A stretch of DNA of 43,911 bases from Burkholderiales bacterium (GCA_947451925.1 CANGAW010000020.1:1-43911); one strand, 5' to 3'. Shown: positions 32,316 to 41,780, numbered from the stretch's first letter. The notes: a model not told the origin generated them from the letters alone. Numbers and translations are program-made.

Positions 32316-33359
32316 TTATTGGCCGGGGTTGTTGAACTCGGCATGAATCGCATTGACTGCTTTGACCACGTCATCGGATAACTTGATGTCATAGGCGTCG
32401 ATGTTGGTTTTGAGCTGTTCCAGATTGGTCGCGCCAATGATGGTCGAGGCGATGAACCAGCGGCTGTAACACCAGGCCAGAGCCAGCTCAGTGGCAGACA
32501 TGCCGTTGGCTTCGGCCAAAGCCATATATTTTTTTGCTGCCTCGATAACACGTGGTCGCAGATAGCGCGGACTCCAGCTGGCCGGGAACACTGTCAGGCG
32601 GCCGTGCGCTGCCGGGTCGTTGATGTATTTGCCGGTCAGTTGGCCGAACGCCAGCGGGCTGTAGGCCAGCATGCCGACTTGTTCATGATGGCAGACTTCA
32701 TCGAGTCCGCTTTCGAAACTGCGGTTGGCCAGATGGTAGCCATTTTGTATGGATACAATTCGCGGCAATTCGCGGTTCTCTGCCTGCTTGATGAATTCAC
32801 TCACACCCCAGGCGCTCTCGTTGGAGACGCCCACATAGCGCAGCTTGCCTTCGCGAACCAGCTCTTGCAACACGCTTAGTGTCTCTTCGATAGGCGTGTG
32901 AGGACGGTCATTCGCCGGATTAAAAAACAGCTGCCCAAAGACTGGCACATTACGGCTTGGCCAGTGCAGTTGATACAAGTCGATATAGTCTGTTTGCAGA
33001 CGCAGCAAGCTGGCGTCGATGGCAGCACGGATATTGGTCCGGTTGAGATCATTCTGACCGCCGCGTATCCAGCTCATGGCTTTGGAAGGGCCTGCTACTT
33101 TGGTAGCGAGTATGACTTCACTGCGCTTGCCGGATTTTTTCAGCCAGCTGCCAATGATGCGCTCAGTCGAACCGGTCGTTTCTGCTTTTGGCATGACCGG
33201 ATACATTTCGGCGGTGTCGATAAAATTGATGCCGCGCTCAAGCGCGTAGTCGAGCTGACTATGGCCTTCGGCTTCCGAATTTTGTTCTCCAAACGTCATC
33301 GTGCCCAGGCAAACTTTCGACACCTTCAGGTCACTGCTACCTAATAGAATTTTTTCCAT
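32316..33359 (-). CDS. NADP(H)-dependent aldo/keto reductase, Tas-like
   Basis: A 347-residue TIM-barrel oxidoreductase. LCLGTMTFGEQNSEA-type N-terminus, catalytic Asp/Tyr in FIDTAEMYPV, Lys in LATKVAGPS and His in YQLHWPSR. The closest resemblance is E. coli Tas, whose natural substrate is unclear. The Shine-Dalgarno is AGAGAG. It follows pyrD by 27 nt on the same strand and may be read from the aat operon. Confidence 0.9.
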   Translation of the reverse strand: MEKILLGSSDLKVSKVCLGTMTFGEQNSEAEGHSQLDYALERGINFIDTAEMYPVMPKAETTGSTERIIGSWLKKSGKRSEVILATKVAGPSKAMSWIRGGQNDLNRTNIRAAIDASLLRLQTDYIDLYQLHWPSRNVPVFGQLFFNPANDRPHTPIEETLSVLQELVREGKLRYVGVSNESAWGVSEFIKQAENRELPRIVSIQNGYHLANRSFESGLDEVCHHEQVGMLAYSPLAFGQLTGKYINDPAAHGRLTVFPASWSPRYLRPRVIEAAKKYMALAEANGMSATELALAWCYSRWFIASTIIGATNLEQLKTNIDAYDIKLSDDVVKAVNAIHAEFNNPGQ

Positions 33360-33386
33360 TTTTGTCTCTCTTGGATTTGTTGATTA

Positions 33387-34439
33387 TTATTTTGATGAAG
33401 CTGCAGCGGCCAGCGCTGCTGCACATTCTGCTACCAACCCCGGTCCGCGATAGATCAGCCCGGTATAGACCTGCACTAATGACGCACCAGCTTCGATTTT
33501 TGCCTGCGCATCAGCGCCAGAGAAAATGCCGCCAACACCAATAATGGGTACCGCATCACCAAGCTCGCTCTTGAGCTGACTGATTACCCGGTTAGACAAA
33601 GAAAATACGGGTGCGCCCGACAAGCCGCCAGCTTCTTCGCCGTGCGGCATGCCGGCTACGGCATCGCGGGTAATGGTGGTGTTGGTGGCGATGACGCCGT
33701 CCATTTTATGTCGCAGCAAGGCGCCGCTAATGGTTTTGATTTGCTCATCATCCAAGTCTGGCGCAATCTTCAATACCACTGGCACCCAACGCTTATGCTG
33801 GTCTGCCAGACGGGATTGCGCAGCCTTGAGGCCAGCGAGCAAGGCATCGAGTTCACTGGCACCCTGCAACTGGCGCAGATTTTTTGTGTTCGGCGAAGAG
33901 ATATTGACCGTCACATAAGCGGCATAAGGGTAGACCTTAGCCAGGCAATGCAAATAATCTTCGCCGGCTTTTTCAATTGGTGTGTCGGCATTTTTGCCGA
34001 TGTTCAGGCCGAGTACACCTTCTTTATTTTGATAAAACCGGGATGCCTGAACATTATTGACGAAGGCATCGACCCCGCCATTGTTAAAGCCCATACGATT
34101 GATGAGTGCATTGGCTTTGGGCAGACGGAACATCCGTGGTTTGGGGTTGCCGGGTTGCGCGCGCGGGGTGACCGTGCCGATTTCAATGAAGCCAAAACCA
34201 AGCGCAGCCAGCCCGTCGATGTAAGCGCCATCCTTGTCCAGACCTGCGGCCAAACCGACCGGATTTGGGAAGCGAATACCCATGACTGTCCGCGGATCTG
34301 CTTTGGGTTGAGCCATCAGGCGAGACAATCCCAGTCTGGCCGCAATCTGTAGCGACGGTAGTGTCAGGTTGTGGGCCGACTCGGCATCGAGCGAGAACAG
34401 CAGAGGGCGGGCAAGCGCATAGAGAAGATGATCGGACAC
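33387..34439 (-). CDS. pyrD: dihydroorotate dehydrogenase (quinone), class 2
   Basis: A 350-residue flavoprotein of pyrimidine synthesis that oxidises dihydroorotate and reduces ubiquinone at the inner membrane. The N-terminal helices ([20 protein letters not shown]) form the quinone tunnel. FMN and substrate motifs include [31 protein letters not shown] and the catalytic Ser in [12 protein letters not shown]. It sits 72 nt downstream of bpt, an arrangement usual in Burkholderiales. Confidence 0.97.
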   Translation of the reverse strand: MSDHLLYALARPLLFSLDAESAHNLTLPSLQIAARLGLSRLMAQPKADPRTVMGIRFPNPVGLAAGLDKDGAYIDGLAALGFGFIEIGTVTPRAQPGNPKPRMFRLPKANALINRMGFNNGGVDAFVNNVQASRFYQNKEGVLGLNIGKNADTPIEKAGEDYLHCLAKVYPYAAYVTVNISSPNTKNLRQLQGASELDALLAGLKAAQSRLADQHKRWVPVVLKIAPDLDDEQIKTISGALLRHKMDGVIATNTTITRDAVAGMPHGEEAGGLSGAPVFSLSNRVISQLKSELGDAVPIIGVGGIFSGADAQAKIEAGASLVQVYTGLIYRGPGLVAECAAALAAAASSK

Positions 34440-34511
34440 GGTGGCTTTGCTGAATCAGCAGAATGAAGGTGGCTGCATTTTACCTTGCATCATGGACGCG
34501 GCGACGGCCGC

Positions 34512-35234
34512 TCAGAAGCTTTCCCACTGACCGTTTCTGAGTGCTTCTATGGGCCTGAAATTAACTTTATAGGCCATCTTTGCGCTTTCCTTGATCCAGT
34601 AGCCCAGATACACATAGCGCATGGCTAATTTTTTTGTTTGCGCAATCTGCCACAGCACGTTGTAAGTACCCAGGCTTGCCTTGGGCAGATCGGGGTCGTA
34701 AAACGTATAGACCGAAGACAGCCCATCGTCGAGCACATCGATAATGCTGACCATGCGCAGAGATCCGTCCGCTTCGCGAAACTCGACCAATCGTGTGTTG
34801 ACTTTGCTTTGCAATAAAAATTGCGCGTATTGGTCGCGACTGTCCTGGTCCATGCCACCACCGGCATGACGTGCAGTTTGATAGCGCAAGTACAGATCGT
34901 AATGTTCAGCTTCATACGCAAGCCGCATGATGTTGGCCGACAGATGCTGGTGCTGCTTCCAGCTACGGCGCTGACTACGCGTGGCTGCAAACTGCATCGT
35001 ATCAACGCGCACCGGCGTGCAAGACTGACAGCCGTCGCAGTAAGGCCGGTAAGTAAAAATTCCGCTGCGACGAAAACCGTTTTTCACCAACTCGGCGTAG
35101 ACATCAGCATTAATCAGATGAGCCGGTGTGGCCACCTGCGAGCGGGCCTGACGGTCGTCAAGATAGCTGCACGGGTAGGGCGCCGTCGCATAAAACTGCA
35201 GGGTGGAAAAAGGCAGATCCTTCAGGTGAGTCAT
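34512..35234 (-). CDS. bpt: aspartate/glutamate leucyltransferase
   Basis: A 240-residue aminoacyl-tRNA-protein transferase of the N-end rule pathway. It attaches Leu to proteins with N-terminal Asp or Glu, creating a degron for ClpS/ClpAP. ATE1-like features are [12 protein letters not shown], the Cys cluster [14 protein letters not shown], and the C-terminal [22 protein letters not shown]. It follows aat by 73 nt, joining both branches of the pathway in one operon. Confidence 0.94.
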   Translation of the reverse strand: MTHLKDLPFSTLQFYATAPYPCSYLDDRQARSQVATPAHLINADVYAELVKNGFRRSGIFTYRPYCDGCQSCTPVRVDTMQFAATRSQRRSWKQHQHLSANIMRLAYEAEHYDLYLRYQTARHAGGGMDQDSRDQYAQFLLQSKVNTRLVEFREADGSLRMVSIIDVLDDGLSSVYTFYDPDLPKASLGTYNVLWQIAQTKKLAMRYVYLGYWIKESAKMAYKVNFRPIEALRNGQWESF

Positions 35235-35307
35235 GAGAACTTTGGCGGTTCAGCAAGGGATTCGCATAATTTACACCGATCAGAGGATGGCTGGCGAAAG
35301 ATTGTTT

Positions 35308-36042
35308 TTAGATGAAGGCAGTGAAGAGCGCCCGCGGCTGCCATTGCGTAATAGGAGCCATCGCAACCGCATTTTTTACGTGGGCCGTAAACGCCTTGCG
35401 CGCAATAGGTCGTGCACCTAATGAAGCCAGATGTGAGGTTTCTTGCTGGCAGTCGATCAGATGTACTTGTTCTGTTCGCAGAAAATGGACCAGATAAGCC
35501 AAGGCGATTTTCGACGCGTCGGTGACATGGGCAAACATCGATTCACCAAAAAACATGCGACCGATACAAACACCGTAAGCACCGCCAACTAAGCGTTCAT
35601 TCATCCACAACTCGGCTGAGTGTGCATAGCCCAGTCGATGCAGTCCGCAATAGCCTTCAATAATCTGCTCTGTAATCCAGGTGCCGCCATCGGCATGTCG
35701 TGGCGCAGCACAGGCTCGGATCACCTGCTCAAACGCTGTATCGAAACGGACTTGCCAGGGTCCGCCAGTGGCCATGCTTTTGTCGATTTTTTTCAAGGTC
35801 TTGCGCAGGCTGTGCGAGATCGCCAAATCTTCTGTCGCCAATACCATGCGCGGATCAGTACTCCACCAAAGCACAGGCTGACCTTCCGAAAACCAGGGGA
35901 ATATGCCCTGACGATAGGCTTCAAGCAGTCTCTGTGGCGACAGATCCGCACTGGCGGCGAGCAGGCCTGCCGCGCCGTCCTCAAGGGTTAAGGCGGTTTC
36001 GACATCGGGAAATGGACTTTCCGGCTCCAGCCAGGGGATCAT
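35308..36042 (-). CDS. aat: leucyl/phenylalanyl-tRNA--protein transferase
   Basis: A 244-residue enzyme that adds Leu or Phe to N-terminal Arg or Lys, marking proteins for ClpS/ClpAP. Signatures are [29 protein letters not shown] and [25 protein letters not shown] Shine-Dalgarno precedes the ATG at 36042. It heads the aat-bpt-pyrD unit and is divergent from the ammonium transporter, whose NtrC site begins 29 nt from its ATG. Confidence 0.96.
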   Translation of the reverse strand: MIPWLEPESPFPDVETALTLEDGAAGLLAASADLSPQRLLEAYRQGIFPWFSEGQPVLWWSTDPRMVLATEDLAISHSLRKTLKKIDKSMATGGPWQVRFDTAFEQVIRACAAPRHADGGTWITEQIIEGYCGLHRLGYAHSAELWMNERLVGGAYGVCIGRMFFGESMFAHVTDASKIALAYLVHFLRTEQVHLIDCQQETSHLASLGARPIARKAFTAHVKNAVAMAPITQWQPRALFTAFI

Positions 36043-36070
36043 GAAATCTCACCAACATGGAAAGTTTGGA

Positions 36071-36087
36071 TGCACAAAGGGGGTGCA
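36071..36087. promoter_or_regulatory. NtrC binding site
   Basis: TGCACAAAGGGGGTGCA matches TGCAC-N7-GTGCA exactly. It is centred about 104 bp upstream of the predicted sigma-54 start of the ammonium transporter gene, a typical enhancer distance. Confidence 0.72.
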
Positions 36088-36157
36088 ATAAAAAATAATT
36101 GATTCATTTTTATAAAATTATTGAAAATAATCAATCACTTAAAAATTGCACTAAAAA

Positions 36158-36172
36158 GGAATAAAAATTGCT
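36158..36172 (+). promoter_or_regulatory. sigma-54 promoter of the ammonium transporter
   Basis: GGAATAAAAATTGCT has GG-N10-GC spacing and a consensus -12 box (TTGCT); the -24 box keeps only its GG. The start should be near 36183, giving a leader of about 38 nt. Confidence 0.6.
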
Positions 36173-36220
36173 TAGGGCCATGCAACACGACAATTTTTGC
36201 ACATTAATTGGGAGAATTTG

Positions 36221-37423
36221 ATGGACGCATTCCACAGCGGAGCCGATACGCTGTTTATCTTGCTCGGCGCAATTATGATTTTAGCAATGCATGCTGGCTT
36301 TGCGTTTCTCGAGCTGGGTACGGTGCGTAAAAAAAATCAGGTTAATGCACTGGTAAAAATTTTAGTCGATTTTGCTGTCTCAACGATTGCCTATTTCTTT
36401 GTCGGTTATTACCTCTCTTACGGCGTTCATTTTTTTAGCAGTGCGGATGTGCTGTCGGCAAGAAGCGGCTTCGAGCTGGTGAAATTTTTCTTCTTGCTGA
36501 CTTTTGCAGCAGCGATACCCGCCATTATTTCGGGCGGTATTGCCGAGCGTGCGCGTTTTCATCCGCAGTTGATTGCCACTGCATTATTAGTGGGGCTGGT
36601 TTACCCGCTGTTTGAGGGCATCGCCTGGAATCAGCGCTTCGGTATACAAGACTGGCTGCAAACAAATTTCGGTGCGGTCTTTCATGACTTTGCCGGATCG
36701 GTCGTGGTCCATGCAGTAGGCGGCTGGGCTGCACTGCCTGCCGTATTGCTGCTGGGGCCGCGTCGTGGTCGCTATACCAAGGACGGTAATGTGGCTGCCC
36801 ATCCTCCATCAAACATTCCGTTTCTGGCACTGGGTGCCTGGATTCTTGCCGTCGGTTGGTTTGGATTCAACGTCATGAGCGCGCAGACGCTGGACAAAAT
36901 GAATGGTCTGGTGGCTGTCAATTCTCTGATGGCGATGGTGGGCGGCACTTTAGTCGCCGTCATTCTGGGTAAGAACGATCCTGGTTTTGCCTATAACGGT
37001 CCGCTGGCAGGACTTGTTGCCGTCTGCGCCGGTTCTGATCTGATGCATCCCCTGGGCGCACTGCTGACAGGCGGTATTGCCGGTGCGATTTTTGTCTGGA
37101 TGTTTACGCTGACACAAAACCGCTGGAAGATAGATGACGTACTTGGTGTCTGGCCTTTGCATGGTTTATGCGGCGCATGGGGCGGAGTCGCCGCCGGGAT
37201 TTTCGGTTTGCAGCAATTTGGCGGGATAGGCGGGGTATCGCTGGTATCCCAGTGCATAGGAACCTTGCTGGGCATTAGCATTGCAGCAGCTGGTGGTTTA
37301 CTGATTTACGGTTTGCTCAAAATGACTGTTGGCATTCGTCTGGATCCTGAACAGGAATATGAAGGCGCCGATTTGTCCCTGCATAAAATTTCGGCGACAC
37401 CGGAGCGAGAAGTCAGTTGGTAA
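36221..37423 (+). CDS. amtB: ammonium transporter (Amt family)
   Basis: A 400-residue, eleven-helix inner-membrane channel for NH4+/NH3. The conserved pore residues fall in place: Asp156 in FHDFAGS and the twin His pair His164 and His314 (PLHGLCGAWGG). I chose the ATG at 36221 (GGGAG upstream); the frame is open from 36197. Unlike E. coli AmtB there is no obvious cleaved signal peptide, and no glnK lies beside it. NtrC and sigma-54 sites upstream predict induction under nitrogen limitation. Confidence 0.94.
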   Translation: MDAFHSGADTLFILLGAIMILAMHAGFAFLELGTVRKKNQVNALVKILVDFAVSTIAYFFVGYYLSYGVHFFSSADVLSARSGFELVKFFFLLTFAAAIPAIISGGIAERARFHPQLIATALLVGLVYPLFEGIAWNQRFGIQDWLQTNFGAVFHDFAGSVVVHAVGGWAALPAVLLLGPRRGRYTKDGNVAAHPPSNIPFLALGAWILAVGWFGFNVMSAQTLDKMNGLVAVNSLMAMVGGTLVAVILGKNDPGFAYNGPLAGLVAVCAGSDLMHPLGALLTGGIAGAIFVWMFTLTQNRWKIDDVLGVWPLHGLCGAWGGVAAGIFGLQQFGGIGGVSLVSQCIGTLLGISIAAAGGLLIYGLLKMTVGIRLDPEQEYEGADLSLHKISATPEREVSW

Positions 37424-37443
37424 TTGCGTTAACTTGAATAACG

Positions 37444-37469
37444 AAGGCGGGCGCAAGCCCGCCTTTTTT
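37444..37469 (+). terminator. intrinsic terminator of the ammonium transporter gene
   Basis: A 9-bp GC-rich stem AAGGCGGGC / GCCCGCCTT with a GCAA tetraloop is followed by a T-run. It overlaps the stop of the convergent NUDIX gene. Confidence 0.93.
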
Positions 37470-38034
37470 ATTGGCGCATGGGCTTGAGAATATCGAGCGA
37501 ATGAAAACCAAATTCTTTGCCCGTGCGGGAAGCAGCCAGGTCTTGGAAGAAAAATTTGAGCGTGTGGGTGACTGTGGGAAAAGCGATCTCATCCCATGGG
37601 ATTTGCGCTTCAGTAAACAATTTAACTTCAAGGCTTTCGGTGCCTGCTGCAAAATCTTTGTTGAGCAGACGCGCCCGATAAAACAAATGCACCTGATGCA
37701 CATGCGGCACATTTAATAAAGAGAAGAGCGCTTGCAATTCAATGTGTGCGCCAGCTTCTTCCATCGTTTCCCGCGCCGCACCCTCTGCAGTGGTTTCGCT
37801 GTTTTCCATGAAACCTGCGGGCAGCGTCCAGTAGCCATGGCGCGGCTCGATTGCGCGACGACACAGCAGGATCTTGGCTTCTTCGTCCTGATCCCAAAAC
37901 GGAATGGAGCCAACGACCATTTTCGGATTTTGATAATGGATCACGCCGCACTGCTGGCAGACATAACGAGGCCGCGAATCGTCCGGCGGTATTTGCAGGG
38001 AAACAGGGTGAGCGCAATCAGAACAATATTTCAT
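37468..38034 (-). CDS. NUDIX hydrolase with N-terminal zinc ribbon
   Basis: A 188-residue hydrolase. The N-terminal zinc ribbon is Cys4-Cys7 and Cys26-Cys29 (CSDC, CQQCG). The NUDIX box GFMENSETTAEGAARETMEEAGA-type helix has the full G-x5-E-x7-RE-x2-EE-x-G pattern. It resembles NudC-like and ADP-ribose pyrophosphatase proteins but lacks the NudC SQPWPFPxS motif, so the substrate is open. I chose the ATG at 38034 since it starts the zinc ribbon; the frame extends to 38160 across the tRNA promoter. Confidence 0.88.
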   Translation of the reverse strand: MKYCSDCAHPVSLQIPPDDSRPRYVCQQCGVIHYQNPKMVVGSIPFWDQDEEAKILLCRRAIEPRHGYWTLPAGFMENSETTAEGAARETMEEAGAHIELQALFSLLNVPHVHQVHLFYRARLLNKDFAAGTESLEVKLFTEAQIPWDEIAFPTVTHTLKFFFQDLAASRTGKEFGFHSLDILKPMRQ

Positions 38035-38127
38035 TTCGGGATCGATGAAGTGCAGTGAAAAAGAGGGGCGCGTAATTTCGGTTGAGTGTATCACCCGATA
38101 AATAAGTGCAATGCACTGCAATGAAAT

Positions 38128-38156
38128 TTGCTTTGTGAGTGCATACCCTGTATATT
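38128..38156 (+). promoter_or_regulatory. promoter of the initiator tRNA gene
   Basis: TTGCTT and TATATT are separated by 17 bp. The -10 ends 14 nt before the tRNA, so only a short 5' leader would need to be removed by RNase P. Confidence 0.7.
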
Positions 38157-38169
38157 CCATATCTTCAGA

Positions 38170-38246
38170 CGCGGGGTGGAGCAGTCTGGCAGCTCGTCGG
38201 GCTCATAACCCGAAGGTCACAGGTTCAAATCCTGTCCCCGCAACCA
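38170..38246 (+). tRNA. initiator tRNA-fMet (CAU)
   Basis: A 77-nt cloverleaf with encoded CCA. Acceptor stem CGCGGGG pairs with CCCCGCA, leaving the initiator-specific C1-A72 mismatch. The anticodon stem has the three G-C pairs GGG/CCC around CTCATAA (anticodon CAT at 38204-38206), and the T-loop is TTCAAAT. These are the hallmarks of the initiator rather than elongator tRNA-Met. Confidence 0.97.
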
Positions 38247-38255
38247 GTTTTTAAA

Positions 38256-38288
38256 TCAGCCCGGTCAAAAGCCGGGCTGATTTTTTTT
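38256..38288 (+). terminator. intrinsic terminator of the tRNA-fMet transcript
   Basis: A 9-bp stem TCAGCCCGG / CCGGGCTGA is followed by eight T. Confidence 0.93.
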
Positions 38289-38352
38289 GTCCTTATGTTT
38301 GTCTCTATGTTTGTCCTTCAGGAAGCGCATCCATGCCAATGCGCCCCTCACG

Positions 38353-38381
38353 ATGACAATCATGCTGACTTAATCTATAAT
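38353..38381 (+). promoter_or_regulatory. sigma-70 promoter, probably of scpB-rluB
   Basis: ATGACA (one mismatch from TTGACA), 17 bp, then perfect TATAAT. The start would be near 38388, about 227 nt before the scpB ATG. Confidence 0.6.
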
Positions 38382-38614
38382 CCGACAAAGCTGAAAACAA
38401 GCGATGCTGCATCCTCCTGTATTTGTCGGATTCGGTGCCAGTCTCGTTCAGCAAGTCTTATCGGTCTTAATTGCACCAGCCCCAAACAGAATTCTCCACA
38501 CCAGCGGGCGCTGGTTGCCAGCATCAACGACTTTTCTGTCCAGGCCGCATCCTTGATGCAGACGTTCATTGACGTGCTGCTTACTGCAACCAATTTGTAT
38601 TACAAGAATCGTAG

Positions 38615-39376
38615 ATGAATACACCTGAGGCGAAAAAAGTCCTCGAGACTGCACTGCTATGCACGCATGAGGCACTGTCGATGAATGATTTGAAAAAATT
38701 ATTTATCGGTTCCAGCGGCATGGCTGAAGAAGGTCTTGATACCGATACCATCAAGACGATGCTCGAAGAACTAGTGCAAGATTGGTCGGATCGCGGCGTG
38801 GAGTTGGTGAGCCTTTCGACGGGCTGGCGTTTTCAGAGCCGGCCGGAGATGAAAGTATTTTTGGATCGATTGAATCCGGAAAAGCCTCCCAAGTACACGC
38901 GCGCCACACTTGAAACCTTGGCAATCGTTGCTTATCGTCAGCCGGTAACGCGTGGCGACATCGAAGAAATTCGAGGTGTGTCCGTTAATTCGCAAACCAT
39001 CAAAATGCTGGAAGACCGTGGTTGGATTGATGCGATTGGTCACCGTGATGTACCCGGGCGTCCTGCTCTGTTTGCTACAACCAGGCAGTTTCTTGATGAC
39101 TTGGGATTGACTTCGCTGGACCAGTTGCCGCCATTGCAGCAAATCGGCGCAGAGAATTTACAAGGTTCGCAGACCTCGAGTTTCGAGGCAATCAGTGAAC
39201 ATCTGGAGGCGAGTTTGAATCAGGTACCCATCACGTTTTCGGACGAGCCTGCCCAACCAGAAGATCAAGAACCGACTGTTGTCGCACAGCTTGTGCAAAC
39301 TGCCGCTGAAGACCCGGATATGACGACGCAAAACCACCCTAATTCAGAAGAGAATAATGACCCTTCCCACTCCTAA
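38615..39376 (+). CDS. scpB: segregation and condensation protein B
   Basis: A 253-residue kleisin-associated protein that works with ScpA and SMC in chromosome condensation. Two winged-helix domains span about residues 1-180, with the signature [31 protein letters not shown] and [18 protein letters not shown]. The remaining tail of about 60 residues is acidic and probably disordered. No scpA lies next to it. Its 3' end overlaps rluB by 20 nt, so the two are co-expressed, as in many Burkholderiales. Confidence 0.95.
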   Translation: MNTPEAKKVLETALLCTHEALSMNDLKKLFIGSSGMAEEGLDTDTIKTMLEELVQDWSDRGVELVSLSTGWRFQSRPEMKVFLDRLNPEKPPKYTRATLETLAIVAYRQPVTRGDIEEIRGVSVNSQTIKMLEDRGWIDAIGHRDVPGRPALFATTRQFLDDLGLTSLDQLPPLQQIGAENLQGSQTSSFEAISEHLEASLNQVPITFSDEPAQPEDQEPTVVAQLVQTAAEDPDMTTQNHPNSEENNDPSHS

Positions 39377-40988
39377 TGATGCTGTTCAAGCAATGACGAC
39401 ACCTGACGCGAACAAAGACGCTGATCGTGCTCCCGAAGGGCAGCAGTCTGCCAGGCCTCCCCGACCTGCAAAAACGCAGGGTGATGAGAAAGGCGCAAGG
39501 AGGGGTTTGCGCGGTCCGGGTGCAATGCGGCGACCGCGTGCTGCGAATCCTGAGTCGGGCGAACCGGGCGAGGAAAAAGTTCGTTCAGCACCAAATCATG
39601 AGGGACGCAGACCACCGCAAGACAGAAAGGGCGCACGCCCTCCTGCCGGCAAAGGACCTGCCCGTAAACCTGAGCGTGACAGTCGTGACAATCGCGACAA
39701 TCGTGGTAGCCGGGATAACCGCAAGCCCGCTGGGCCGCGCAGTCCGGTTGCAGACGCTGATGCGGTTTTTTCTTTTGTTACCTCTGAATCTTTTGATAAA
39801 TTTGCCGGCGCTGACGATAAAGCCGATGCCGGCAGACATGGTGCGCGTCCGGGCAAGCCGGTTCGGCGCGATCTGACTGCCGAAGATGATGCGCCAAAAC
39901 TGCATAAAGTATTGGCCGAAGCAGGGCTGGGTTCCCGCCGCGACATGGAAGAACTGATTGTGGCTGGCCGTGTATCTGTTAATGGCGAACCTGCCCATAT
40001 CGGTCAGCGCATTTTGCCGGCGGACCAGGTGCGCATTAATGGCAAGCTGATTCAGCGCAAAGTGACCAACAAGCCACCACGCGTGCTGGTCTATCACAAG
40101 CCTGCGGGCGAAATTGTCAGCGCCAGTGATCCGGAAGGCCGGGCTACCGTATTTGATCGCTTGCCTAACATGAAGGCGGCTAAATGGCTGGCTGTTGGCC
40201 GGCTTGATTTCAATACCGAAGGACTGCTCCTTTTCACCACCTCGGGCGATCTGGCAAACCGGCTGATGCATCCGCGCTATGGCATTGAGCGTGAATACGC
40301 AGTGCGGACTTTGGGCGAGCTGGAAGAAGGCATGCGTCAGAAATTACTTGCCGGCGTTGAGCTTGAAGATGGCGTGGCACAGTTTGCAAAAATTGCCGAT
40401 GGTGGCGGTGAAGGCGTCAATCGCTGGTATCGCGTGGTGATTGCCGAAGGCCGTAACCGTGAGGTGCGACGCATGTTTGAAGCCGTGGGTCTGACGGTGT
40501 CGCGTCTGATTCGTACCCGTTATGGCGTCATGACCCTGCCTCATGGATTAAAGCGTGGCCGTTGGGAAGAGCTGGAAGAGCATGCAGTGCGCAGTCTGAT
40601 GGCTGTCAGCGGTCTGGAGAAATCCGGTGCGGGCAGCAGCAAGCCGGCGCAAGCGCGCGGTGCAAGGCCGCAGGGCCGTGAAGTGAACGGCAATGTAATG
40701 ACGCCGCCACGAACCCAGGGTCACGGACAAGGTCAGGGTCAGAGTCAATGGCGCCCAGAAGGTCCGGGCGGCCGCACTGGTCCGCCAAAAGCCAAACGTC
40801 CTGGCGGGCCGCGTCAGCCCGACCCCTTGCAGACTGCTCTTGGTTTTCCAACCAATACGGGTGGTCGGGGTGCCAGAGGGCCGGCGGATGGTCAGCGTCG
40901 TCGTGATCCGGCAGCCGGTGGCAGCAATTCCTGGTCGTCCGACCGTTTTGGCACGGGTGCAGCGCCACGGCGTCGTTCACGAGGCTAA
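39357..40988 (+). CDS. rluB: 23S rRNA pseudouridine(2605) synthase RluB with long disordered tails
   Basis: Isomerises U2605 of 23S rRNA. At 543 residues it is far longer than E. coli RluB (about 290). Residues 1-175 are low-complexity Pro/Arg/Gly with an [14 protein letters not shown] repeat. An S4 RNA-binding domain follows (about 180-226, [20 protein letters not shown]), then the catalytic domain with Asp284 in [13 protein letters not shown], and a Gly/Gln/Arg-rich tail from about 430. An AGAAGAG Shine-Dalgarno precedes the ATG at 39357; an ATG at 39393 is possible. The basic tails may help bind RNA. Confidence 0.94.
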   Translation: MTLPTPNDAVQAMTTPDANKDADRAPEGQQSARPPRPAKTQGDEKGARRGLRGPGAMRRPRAANPESGEPGEEKVRSAPNHEGRRPPQDRKGARPPAGKGPARKPERDSRDNRDNRGSRDNRKPAGPRSPVADADAVFSFVTSESFDKFAGADDKADAGRHGARPGKPVRRDLTAEDDAPKLHKVLAEAGLGSRRDMEELIVAGRVSVNGEPAHIGQRILPADQVRINGKLIQRKVTNKPPRVLVYHKPAGEIVSASDPEGRATVFDRLPNMKAAKWLAVGRLDFNTEGLLLFTTSGDLANRLMHPRYGIEREYAVRTLGELEEGMRQKLLAGVELEDGVAQFAKIADGGGEGVNRWYRVVIAEGRNREVRRMFEAVGLTVSRLIRTRYGVMTLPHGLKRGRWEELEEHAVRSLMAVSGLEKSGAGSSKPAQARGARPQGREVNGNVMTPPRTQGHGQGQGQSQWRPEGPGGRTGPPKAKRPGGPRQPDPLQTALGFPTNTGGRGARGPADGQRRRDPAAGGSNSWSSDRFGTGAAPRRRSRG

Positions 40989-40995
40989 TGCCAGG

Positions 40996-41037
40996 ACCGG
41001 GCGCAGTGATGGATGTGCTGTCTGTGCCCCGGTTTTT
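40996..41037 (+). terminator. possible intrinsic terminator of rluB
   Basis: The arms ACCGGG and CCCGGT enclose a 26-nt loop and are followed by TTTTTG. The long loop makes it a weak candidate. Confidence 0.45.
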
Positions 41038-41091
41038 GTTCGCTTGAGTGCGATGTTTCGTCCCGCTTTCTTGCCAAAGCAAGCTTTGGCA

Positions 41092-41120
41092 TTGCGGCGA
41101 AACGATGAATCGCATATAAT
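41092..41120 (+). promoter_or_regulatory. promoter of rimP-nusA-infB
   Basis: TTGCGG, 17 bp, then perfect TATAAT, with an expected start near 41127. A perfect 8-bp inverted repeat abuts its upstream edge. Confidence 0.6.
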
Positions 41121-41211
41121 TTCGGACTAAATAAATCTGCTAGATTTGCAAGACCGACGCCTGTGCATTTTAGGCTCATGTTCTGCAAAGCCCGGTGGAG
41201 CACATAAGAAG

Positions 41212-41236
41212 ATGGGCAGATGCCCATTTTTTTTTT
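41212..41236 (+). terminator. leader terminator (attenuator candidate) upstream of rimP-nusA-infB
   Basis: The stem ATGGGC / GCCCAT with loop AGAT is followed by ten T. It lies inside the leader, 67 nt before the rimP start codon. Transcripts must read through it to express rimP, nusA and infB, so it is a candidate attenuator. Confidence 0.8.
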
Positions 41237-41303
41237 CCTGAACAGTTTGTGTGTTGCCAGATAGCGGCAGTCTTGCAGACCGGGCAATGTAGCGGAGAAT
41301 TTT

Positions 41304-41780
41304 TTGGTTTTATCTGTATTAATTGAAAATACCGTAACCGGAATGGGTTACGAGCTGGTCGATTTCGAGCAGGCCGCACGTGGTCTGGTGCGGGTGTATA
41401 TCGATTTCCCGCCAGGCCCTGATGGTCCCATCAAAGTGGAAGACTGCGAAAAGGTCACGCATCAGCTGCTTCATGTTCTGACAGTTGAAAATGCTGCCTA
41501 CGAACGGCTGGAAGTGTCTTCGCCAGGCCTGGACCGGCCGCTGAAAAAAATGTCGGACTTTGTCCGCTTTGCCGGACTTGAGGCAACGGTCAAGTTGCGC
41601 ATGCCAATGCCGAGCGCTGCCAACCGCAAATCATTTGAAGGTATTTTGCATGCGCCGGAAGGCGATGTATTGAAACTCGAATTCGAAGGTAAAGAAGGGC
41701 CGGCGATGCTCGAATTCTCGCTGGCAGACGTAGATAAGGCACGTTTGGTGCCAAAAGTGGATTTCAGGAGCCGTAAATGA
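41304..41780 (+). CDS. rimP: ribosome maturation factor RimP
   Basis: A 158-residue factor needed for 30S subunit maturation. Signatures are [20 protein letters not shown] at the N-terminus and [17 protein letters not shown] in the centre, followed by the Sm-like C-terminal domain. It starts with TTG at 41304, supported by GGAGA upstream; no ATG fits. Its last codons overlap nusA by 4 nt. Confidence 0.95.
   Translation: MVLSVLIENTVTGMGYELVDFEQAARGLVRVYIDFPPGPDGPIKVEDCEKVTHQLLHVLTVENAAYERLEVSSPGLDRPLKKMSDFVRFAGLEATVKLRMPMPSAANRKSFEGILHAPEGDVLKLEFEGKEGPAMLEFSLADVDKARLVPKVDFRSRK

Larger units (their letters stand above)
38247..38614. other. intergenic region, 368 bp, tRNA-fMet to scpB
   Basis: The left end holds the tRNA terminator (38256-38288). 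A strong promoter-like element lies at 38353-38381. The remaining 230 nt up to the scpB ATG form a long presumed leader. Frames open across it but have no recognisable protein similarity, and one of them runs through the tRNA, so I regard it as non-coding. Confidence 0.6.
40989..41303. other. intergenic region, 315 bp, rluB to rimP
   Basis: From left to right it holds a weak rluB terminator (40996-41037), a perfect 8-bp inverted repeat GCCAAAGC-AA-GCTTTGGC (41073-41090) next to the -35, the rimP promoter (41092-41120) and a leader of about 177 nt with an internal terminator (41212-41236). I see no gene in it. Confidence 0.7.

Noticed and set aside
38139..38618. 159-codon plus-strand frame ending at the scpB start
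   Set aside because: It reads through the initiator tRNA and its terminator, and the translation resembles no known protein.
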